A DNA stretch of 8,822 nt. Origin: JALYZC01 sp035997675. GTDB taxonomy: Bacteria > Actinomycetota > Thermoleophilia > Solirubrobacterales > Solirubrobacteraceae. This document shows positions 1 through 5,454 of the stretch, piece after piece. Below the pieces are notes generated by a model that had not been told where the DNA came from, made no database searches, and was given only the letters and a program-made list of their open reading frames with translations. Position numbers and translations under genes: made by a program. The first letter of the stretch is position 1. The number at the start of each line of letters is the position of its first letter. The stretch is from positions 1 through 8,822 of the forward strand of contig DASYIJ010000346.1 of assembly GCA_035997675.1 (NCBI GenBank), read 5' to 3'.

Positions 1-333
1 GTTGAGACCGACGAACTCGGTGGCCGCGCCGCCCTGGAGGCGCGCGAGCGCCTGCCGCAGCGCCGATCCGCGCCGGGTCTGCGCATGGCGCAGGCCGTGT
101 TGCGCGACCGCGTCCCCCGCGTAGGCGCGGTCCTCGAGCCAGCGGGCGAGGTCGGGACGGCGGTCGGCGAATGGGTGCAGGTCCGGCGCCGGGATCACGA
201 GGAGCGTGGCGCGGTCGACGCCGTGGTCGGCCAGCCAGTCGCGGATCAGCGCGCAGCGGTCGAAGGTGGCCGGCTCGACGTCGTGCAGCGCGACCGCGAT
301 GGTGCGCTCGCGGCGGCGGCCGTTCGAGCTCAC
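1..333 (-). CDS. DUF2334-type polysaccharide deacetylase, N-terminal part (runs off the left edge)
   Basis: This open frame of 111 codons starts at a GTG (333-331) and continues without a stop beyond position 1, so only the N-terminal part is visible. After about ten basic and polar residues comes IAVALHDVEPATFDRC, the first strand of a DUF2334/polysaccharide-deacetylase barrel, with the metal-site pair H17-D18. Further on lies AQHGLRH (H79xxxH83), the HGxxH zinc-ligand motif of the family. Such enzymes remove N- or O-acetyl groups from sugars. No signal peptide or membrane segment is present, so the enzyme probably acts in the cytoplasm on a sugar nucleotide or membrane-facing glycoconjugate. 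The GTG overlaps the TGA of the upstream glycosyltransferase gene (GTGA), which indicates translational coupling, and it is the last visible gene of that operon. The family call is firm from two motifs in the right order; the substrate is unknown and the C-terminus unseen. Confidence 0.85.
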   Translation of the reverse strand, partial: MSSNGRRRERTIAVALHDVEPATFDRCALIRDWLADHGVDRATLLVIPAPDLHPFADRRPDLARWLEDRAYAGDAVAQHGLRHAQTRRGSALRQALARLQGGAATEFVGLN

Positions 334-1397
334 CGGGGCAGCGCCTCGAGCTCGGCCAGCTCGGCGTCGAAGGCAGCGCCCCACTCGTGGCGCCGTGCCA
401 GCAGCGCCGCGGCCATCGGGTCGCGGGGCGCGGCGCGCGCGGCCTCGATCGCCGCGAGCAGGTCGTCGACGTCACCGGCGGTGAACACGTTGGCCAGCGC
501 GCCGCAGGCGACCGCCGCCGGCGCGTCCTCGCAGGCGACCACCCGGGCGCCACTGGCCGCCGCCTCGAGCGCCACCAGCCCGAAGGTCTCCAGCGGGCCC
601 GGCATGACGACGCAGCGGGCGGCCGCGTATGCCCGGGCGAGCGCATCTCGGTCCGCGACGTAGGGCCGCACCGACAGGCGCTGTTCGATCCCCAGCCGCC
701 GCGCGCGGCCCAGCACCGCCCGCTCCGCGGGGCCGGTGCCGACGAGGACGAGCGGCCACGGGTCCTCGGCGCGCGCGGCGGCGTCGAGCAGCTCGAACAC
801 TCCCTTCTCGCGCGCCAGGCGCCCGACGTAGAGCACGTGGTCGCCGCGCGTCTCCTCGCCGCGGGGCCGGAAGGCCGGGTCGATCCCGAACCGCAGCGGC
901 AGCGTGCGCGCGCCGGCCGCGTCGTTCCCCGGATCGACCGCGGCCAGCACGGCGTCCGCCTGCGCGTAGGTGCGCCGCATCCAGCCGCGAATGACGGTCT
1001 GCGAGACCGCGCGGGGCCCGGGGATCGCCGCCGCGTCGAGCGCGCTCGAGCCATGGTGCACGGCCACGACGGTCGCGCCGGCGCGCCGCGCCACGTCGAC
1101 CACGCCGCGCGAGGCCCAGAACGGATCGTGCAGCAGCACGGCGTCGGGCCGGAGCTCGCGCAGCGTCGCCTTCAACGCGCGGGTCCCGGCGGGCACGCGA
1201 TAGCCGTTCTTGCGCAGCAGCGGCCACGACGGCAGCTCGTGCACGTCGCTGCCGTCGCCCGCGCGCACCCGACCCGGCACGACGACGTGGTGCTCGAACG
1301 CTCCCGTGCGCCGCGCGTGGCGGCGCTTCGCCTCGAGGTAGGTGCGAATGCCTCCCCCACGCTCTCCGTAGAACAGCGCGACGTCCACCACGCGCAT
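330..1397 (-). CDS. GT4-family glycosyltransferase (GT-B fold)
   Basis: The product has 355 residues, a normal length for a single GT-B glycosyltransferase. The N-terminal acceptor domain opens with VVDVALFYGERGGGIRTYLE, where the glycine-rich loop after the first strand is typical. The C-terminal nucleotide-sugar domain (about 185-345) starts with LYVGRLAREKG (R193 and K198, phosphate-contacting in the family). It carries ETFGLVALE, the EX7E motif (E270, E278), followed by ASGARVVA. The enzyme should transfer a sugar from an activated donor to a lipid or glycan at the cytoplasmic membrane face; donor and acceptor cannot be read from sequence. I chose the ATG at 1397 because homology begins immediately after it. 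An in-frame GTG at 1433 would add 12 residues, and an ATG at 1505 would overlap the preceding gene. No clear Shine-Dalgarno supports any of these. It lies 70 bp after the PHP-GT gene and overlaps the deacetylase gene by four bases. Confidence 0.92.
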   Translation of the reverse strand: MRVVDVALFYGERGGGIRTYLEAKRRHARRTGAFEHHVVVPGRVRAGDGSDVHELPSWPLLRKNGYRVPAGTRALKATLRELRPDAVLLHDPFWASRGVVDVARRAGATVVAVHHGSSALDAAAIPGPRAVSQTVIRGWMRRTYAQADAVLAAVDPGNDAAGARTLPLRFGIDPAFRPRGEETRGDHVLYVGRLAREKGVFELLDAAARAEDPWPLVLVGTGPAERAVLGRARRLGIEQRLSVRPYVADRDALARAYAAARCVVMPGPLETFGLVALEAAASGARVVACEDAPAAVACGALANVFTAGDVDDLLAAIEAARAAPRDPMAAALLARRHEWGAAFDAELAELEALPR

Positions 1398-1467
1398 GCG
1401 ACGCGGGGTGACGAGGCGCAGGCGCGGTCGCACCCGTTCGGTGGAAGGCTCGAGCGAGGCGCCCCGA

Positions 1468-3747
1468 CTACGCGGCACGCCGAACCTCGACCGACGGCAG
1501 CGCATCGAGCGCGCGGCCGTAGCCGGCGGAGAGCTGGGCCAGGGCCCGCTCCCAGGTCCGTGCCGTGGTCGCGGCCGCGCCCGCGCGGCCGAGGCGCTCG
1601 CGCAGCGCCGGGTTGGCCGCCAGCTCGACGACCGCGTCCGCCAGGGCGCCCGCCTCGGGCGGGCACAGGCGGCCGCTGCGGCCGTCCTCCACGAGCTCGA
1701 GCGGTCCGCCCTCGGCGACCGCGACGACCGGCAGGCCGCTCGCCTGGGCCTCGAGGATCACCTGCCCGAAGGTGTCGGTGCGCGAGGCGAACAGGAACAG
1801 GTCCGCGCTCGCGTACGCGCGCGGAAGCTCCTCGCCCTCCAGCCAGCCCAGGAACGTGGCGTCGACGCCGAGCCGCGCGCGCAGCGCGTCCTCCTCGGGA
1901 CCGCCCCCCGCCAGCACGAGGTGCAGGCGCGGATCGCGCTCGCGCGCGGCGAGGAACGCGTCCGCGAGGAGATCGGCGCCCTTCTCGTGTGTCAGGCGGC
2001 CGGCGTAGAGGACGTTGACCTGCCCGGTGAAGGCGCCCTCGACGCGGTGGCGCGGATCGAAGCGGTCCAGGTCGACGCCGCGATCCCAGCGCCCGATGCG
2101 CGCCGCCGGGATGCCGAGCGCGTGCAGCGAGGCGTCCGCCGACGGGCTGGGCGAGAGCACCTCGTGGCACTGTCCGTAGAAGGCCCGCAGCGCGCCGTTC
2201 ATCGCCCGCTCGATCGATCCGTCGCCCGTGCGCAGCGCGGCGTAGGTGGCCAGCTCGGTGTGGTAGGAGCCGACGATCGGCAGGGCCATGACGCGCGCGA
2301 CGAGCGCGGCGGCCACGCCGCTCGGACCCGGCGTCGGCAGATGGACCAGGTCGTAGCGGCCCTCGGCGAGCGCGTCGACGATGGCCGGCAGCGACGGGAT
2401 CCCGACCTCGAGTCCGGCGTAGAAGGGCACGTCGATCTCGGCCACCGCGGACAGGCGCCGGTCGACGTTGGGGTCCGTGCCGATCACCTCGACCTCGAAG
2501 CCGGGCACGCCGCGCTCGCGGATCTGCTCCAGCGTGCGCGTGACGCCGTGAGTGGAGCCGACGGCGTCGGCCACCAGCGCCACGCGAGGCGGCTCGCCCT
2601 CGCGCGCGGCCAGCTTCGCCTTCTCCTTGCCCAGGAACGCGGCCGCCGGCGCGTACGGGATCGCGGCGACGCAGGCGTCGAACAGCGTCAGCCCGGCTGC
2701 GGCCAGGGGCAGCGCGCCGCCGTCACCGGCGGCCGCGGTCGCGACCACGTCGTCGACGGCGCGCTGGAGCTTGCGCTCGTGCATCCGCCGCGCCCGCCGC
2801 GCGAGGTCGGCGTGCGAGAAGTCGTCGGCCTGCAGGAGGCCGATCAGCTCCGCCTCGGAAACGTCGAGCTCGACCGCGTCGAGCCACGAGCGCAGCAGCG
2901 CACGCGCGTCGTCCGGGCCCAGGTCGGCGCCGATCGCCCCGCGGCGCGCGTCGCCCTCGCGCATCACGCGCTCGATCATCGTCAGCACGTGGGCGGGGTT
3001 GGGGGCGGCCGCCGGTCCGTGGCCGAACACGCGCGAGGCAAGGCCCATGGCGGCGTGCGCCCACTTCGCCGCGCTTCCCTGGTCGCCGCGGGCCGTGGCC
3101 CGCCCGTCGCGCAGGCGGGTGAGCAGCTCTTGCACGTTCGCCGCCGGCGGCGTCTCGGTGAACGTGCGCCCGATGTCCACGCCGGCGTGGTCGTCGGAGC
3201 CGCCGACGCCGGTGCCGCCGTGGGTCTCGATGTACACGGCCGCGGGGAGATTCAGCTCGCGCGCGCGCGAGCCGTTGCGCGTCTCCCACACCGGGAAGAG
3301 TCGGGCGAGGTGCCGGCGGTGGCGCGGGGTCAGCGGCGCCTCGACCGCGTAGAAGGGATGCGCGAGGGCGCAGGCGATGTCGTGGCCGTGGAGGTAGTCG
3401 GCGCAGGCGTCGACGTCGTCGTTGTGCGCCTGCAGCCATTCGTGGTCGGCCGGCGTGATCCCAAAGCAGAGCACGTGGACCGCCTGCGGCTCGCCGCGGA
3501 ACCCCACCGTCAGCTCCTCGGAGACGAACACGTCCGGCCGGCCGGCCAGCTCGAGCACGCCGTCGATTGTGTCGTGGTCGGTGATGGTCACGAAGTCCAT
3601 CCCCCGCCGCTTGGCCAGCTCGTAGACCTCCTCCGGAGGCGTCGCGCACTCCGGGAGCCCCAGCGCCCGCTGGATGCCCAGCTTGGACAGCTGCGAGGCG
3701 GTGGAGTGGCAATGCAGGTCGACCCGACTGGTCGAGGTGAGAGTCAT
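1468..3747 (-). CDS. PHP metal-phosphoesterase / GT4 glycosyltransferase fusion protein
   Basis: The 759-residue protein has two enzymatic halves. Residues 1-220 are a PHP domain: DLHCHST (H12, H14), TITDHDT (D57, H58, D59), the E77-E78 pair, ALAHPF (H130), and GGSDDHAG (D185, D186, H187). This is the normal metal-ligand series of PHP phosphoesterases. Residues about 221-385 are a helical linker I do not recognise. Residues 386-750 are a GT4 glycosyltransferase with PTPGPSGVAA and GSYHTELATYA (positions 471-502), reminiscent of the subgroup containing the SQDG synthase SqdX and the mannosyltransferase MgtA. LYAGRLTHEKG (R584, K589) and DTFGQVILE follow; D658 replaces the usual first Glu of EX7E, with E666 present. 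The start at 3747 is chosen over an ATG at 3771 because GGGAG lies five bases upstream. It appears to head the operon with the second GT4 and the deacetylase. Substrates are unknown; a glycolipid role is inference. Confidence 0.93.
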   Translation of the reverse strand: MTLTSTSRVDLHCHSTASQLSKLGIQRALGLPECATPPEEVYELAKRRGMDFVTITDHDTIDGVLELAGRPDVFVSEELTVGFRGEPQAVHVLCFGITPADHEWLQAHNDDVDACADYLHGHDIACALAHPFYAVEAPLTPRHRRHLARLFPVWETRNGSRARELNLPAAVYIETHGGTGVGGSDDHAGVDIGRTFTETPPAANVQELLTRLRDGRATARGDQGSAAKWAHAAMGLASRVFGHGPAAAPNPAHVLTMIERVMREGDARRGAIGADLGPDDARALLRSWLDAVELDVSEAELIGLLQADDFSHADLARRARRMHERKLQRAVDDVVATAAAGDGGALPLAAAGLTLFDACVAAIPYAPAAAFLGKEKAKLAAREGEPPRVALVADAVGSTHGVTRTLEQIRERGVPGFEVEVIGTDPNVDRRLSAVAEIDVPFYAGLEVGIPSLPAIVDALAEGRYDLVHLPTPGPSGVAAALVARVMALPIVGSYHTELATYAALRTGDGSIERAMNGALRAFYGQCHEVLSPSPSADASLHALGIPAARIGRWDRGVDLDRFDPRHRVEGAFTGQVNVLYAGRLTHEKGADLLADAFLAARERDPRLHLVLAGGGPEEDALRARLGVDATFLGWLEGEELPRAYASADLFLFASRTDTFGQVILEAQASGLPVVAVAEGGPLELVEDGRSGRLCPPEAGALADAVVELAANPALRERLGRAGAAATTARTWERALAQLSAGYGRALDALPSVEVRRAA

Positions 3748-3752
3748 CGAAG

Positions 3753-3757
3753 CTCCC
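3753..3757 (-). promoter_or_regulatory. Shine-Dalgarno deciding the start of the PHP-GT fusion gene
   Basis: Reading the minus strand, GGGAG is followed by CTTCG and then ATG at 3747. That is a good ribosome-binding site at five-base spacing. The in-frame ATG 24 bases upstream (3771) has no purine-rich sequence at the right distance, so the shorter start is preferred. Confidence 0.75.
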
Positions 3758-3806
3758 GTCTTCGGATTCATCTGTCGCGAGTGACTTTCCCCCGCTCAAC
3801 ACCGGT

Positions 3807-3850
3807 TTTTGTGAAGAGGCCGACAACGCCCTGTGACGAGGCTGTGAACG
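3807..3850 (-). promoter_or_regulatory. Putative PhoB/PhoP-type direct-repeat operator upstream of the PHP-GT operon
   Basis: On the minus strand four contiguous 11-base units can be read: CGTTCACAGCC (3850-3840), TCGTCACAGGG (3839-3829), CGTTGTCGGCC (3828-3818) and TCTTCACAAAA (3817-3807). TTCAC or GTCAC recurs in exact 11-bp phase at units 1, 2 and 4, while unit 3 is degenerate. Eleven-base direct repeats are the hallmark of OmpR/PhoB-family sites: GTTCACC units in Streptomyces PHO boxes, and TCACAGC-N4-TCACAGC in mycobacterial PhoP sites. Units 1 and 2 give TCACAGC-CTCG-TCACAGG, one mismatch from the latter. The array ends 59 bases upstream of the ATG at 3747, a sensible operator position. 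No convincing -10 hexamer was seen. The repeat is visible; the regulator is inferred. Confidence 0.55.
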
Positions 3851-3868
3851 GCTCCGCTGTCCCCGCCG

Positions 3869-5383
3869 CTACGCGGGCTGAAGCGCGAAGAAGACCGCGT
3901 AGTGTCGGTGGACCCGGTACGCCGTCGCCCGGTGCAGCGAGAGGCGGTGCGGTCTCGCGGCGCGGTAGCGGACCACGATGAACGGCCCCACGATCCGGTG
4001 GGCGACCAGCCGGTAGCCCGGGAACGCGTCGAGGCGCGGGATCAGCTGACGCGGCAGGTCGCAGGCGCCGCCCCACCAGCACGCCAGGCCGTTGGCGGCG
4101 TGAGACCGGCTTCCGATCACGTCCACCTCCGCCACGCGCTGGTGGCGGTCCACGTTCCAGTGCAGTCCGGGCAGGTAGTCGAGCAGCGTCCGGCCGGAGG
4201 AGGGGGCGATCAGCGCGCGGGCGACGGTGGGGGGTCCGAGGGCGCGCGCCACGCCGCGCCAGTCCGTGCGCTGGAGGTCGGGTTGCGTGGGCACCGCCAC
4301 GGTCGCGGCCGCGATCAACGCCAGGGCGCCCGCTCCGAGCGCCGCGCCGGCGACGCGAGCCCGTTCCGTCGTGGCCGCAACCCCGATGACGAGGGCCAAG
4401 GGCACCCACGCGACGATCAGGTTCCGGGCATCGAGATAGTCGGCGCCGGCGAAGGAGAACGCCAGCGGCGCCAAAAGGCATCCGGCCCCGAGCGACCCCC
4501 AGATCGCAGCCGCCCGCCGGTCCGAGATATCCCCCGAGCGCACGATCAGCACCACGGCCGCCGCGAGAATCGCGATCGCGATCACGGCCGCGAGCCGATG
4601 GGGCACGTCGGCCTCGCCGGCACCGAAGAGGAACTGGTCCGGCACCTGGCCGAGCCGGAGCGTGAGCGGGAGCTGGGCGATCCACTGGGTGCCGCGATGC
4701 TGCGCGCCGCCGAGGGCGAGCGGCAGCAGGGCGAGCTGCACGACGCACACGGCCGCCACCGGAAGCGCCGCGCGGCGGCGCAACGCGACGCAGAACCACA
4801 CGAGCTCGCCGGCGACGAGGAACCCGGCGAAGAAATGCGTGGCCAGCGCGAGGCTTGCCGCGATCGCCCACGCGGCCAGCCAGCGCCACGAGCCTCCGGA
4901 CACGGCGCGTGCCGCGAACCACAGCGACGCTGCGCAGAGGGCGACGAGCAGCGCGTACGGGCGGGCGTCCTGCGAGTACCACACCATCAGCGGGCTCACC
5001 GCGGTGAACGCGGCGGCGACCAGGCCCGCGCGGCGCGACGCCAGCGCGGCCCCGGCCGCGTAGACCAGCGGCACCGTGGCGATTCCCGCGATCGCCGACA
5101 GGGCGCGCAGGCCGACCGCCCCGGTGCCGAAGACCTTGGCCCAGAACCAGAGGAGAACGAAGTAGAGCGGCGGCGAGCCCTCCCTGGCGTCGACCCACGA
5201 GAGCATCGCCCCGAACGGCCGCCCGATGTCCTCGATGGCGTAGGACTCGTCCAGCCAGAGGCTCTGCTGGCTCAGCGTGGCGAACCGAATCGCGGCGGCC
5301 AGCAGCGTCAACGCGAGCACGAGATGGGCCGCCCGCAGCCCGAACGCCCTGGGCATGGTGCGTGTCTGAGCGGGGATCGCCAT
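3869..5383 (-). CDS. Polytopic membrane glycosyltransferase, GT39/PMT_2 (ArnT-like) type
   Basis: The 504-residue protein is dominated by hydrophobic helices from about residue 16 to 360, followed by a soluble C-terminal region of roughly 140 residues. The first extracytoplasmic loop carries LWLDESYAI with the acidic pair D45-E46, the catalytic signature position of PMT/GT39-like GT-C enzymes. Family-typical stretches follow: EGSPPLYFVLLWFW (69-82), SPLMVWYSQDARPYALL (130-146) and YLDARNLIVAWVPLAL (316-331). These enzymes use polyprenyl-phosphate-linked sugars to glycosylate proteins, lipids or polysaccharides on the outer membrane face. The start at 5383 has no clear Shine-Dalgarno; an ATG at 5356 (residue 10) is a plausible alternative just before the first helix. 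The gene lies 121 bp upstream of the PHP-GT gene on the same strand, but the operator-like repeats in that gap suggest separate control. It is divergent from the GH31 gene. Acceptor and exact sugar are unknown. Confidence 0.88.
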   Translation of the reverse strand: MAIPAQTRTMPRAFGLRAAHLVLALTLLAAAIRFATLSQQSLWLDESYAIEDIGRPFGAMLSWVDAREGSPPLYFVLLWFWAKVFGTGAVGLRALSAIAGIATVPLVYAAGAALASRRAGLVAAAFTAVSPLMVWYSQDARPYALLVALCAASLWFAARAVSGGSWRWLAAWAIAASLALATHFFAGFLVAGELVWFCVALRRRAALPVAAVCVVQLALLPLALGGAQHRGTQWIAQLPLTLRLGQVPDQFLFGAGEADVPHRLAAVIAIAILAAAVVLIVRSGDISDRRAAAIWGSLGAGCLLAPLAFSFAGADYLDARNLIVAWVPLALVIGVAATTERARVAGAALGAGALALIAAATVAVPTQPDLQRTDWRGVARALGPPTVARALIAPSSGRTLLDYLPGLHWNVDRHQRVAEVDVIGSRSHAANGLACWWGGACDLPRQLIPRLDAFPGYRLVAHRIVGPFIVVRYRAARPHRLSLHRATAYRVHRHYAVFFALQPA

Positions 5384-5454
5384 GCCGACAAGCTACGCGA
5401 CGTTCACCGGACGGCAACGCCCTCCGCGCACGCGCGTGGAACAAGGGGGCGACC
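5384..5454. promoter_or_regulatory. Divergent intergenic region between the GT39 and GH31 genes
   Basis: These 71 bases must hold the 5' signals of both divergent genes. GTTCACC at 5402-5408 (plus strand) matches the Streptomyces PHO-box half-site consensus exactly. The positions 11 bases to either side, GCTAC (5392-5396) and GCAAC (5414-5418), keep only the final AC of the TTCAC core, so an array is weakly supported. A perfect 10-bp palindrome CACGCGCGTG sits at 5429-5438. AAGGGGG at 5443-5449 is the GH31 ribosome-binding site. No clear -10 or -35 boxes were recognised. Confidence 0.4.
5443..5449 (+). promoter_or_regulatory. Shine-Dalgarno of the GH31 gene
   Basis: AAGGGGG is followed by CGACC and ATG at 5455, a strong site at five-base spacing. 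It excludes the longer in-frame start at 5362, which would overlap the divergent membrane-protein gene and has no homologous sequence in its first 31 codons. Confidence 0.8.

Noticed and set aside
171..2018. 615-codon plus-strand open frame
   Set aside because: It is Arg/Pro-rich low-complexity translation antisense to the GT4 and PHP-GT genes, with no domain.
3862..3877. CCCGC/GCGGG hairpin at the end of the GT39 gene as a terminator
   Set aside because: The stem is only five base pairs and no T-run follows on the minus strand. Hairpins of this size are frequent in such GC-rich DNA.
1396..3981. 861-codon open frame on the plus strand opposite the glycosyltransferase operon
   Set aside because: It is an antisense shadow typical of very GC-rich DNA: its product is Arg/Gly/Ala/Val-rich without recognisable motifs, while the minus strand encodes proteins with clear catalytic motifs.
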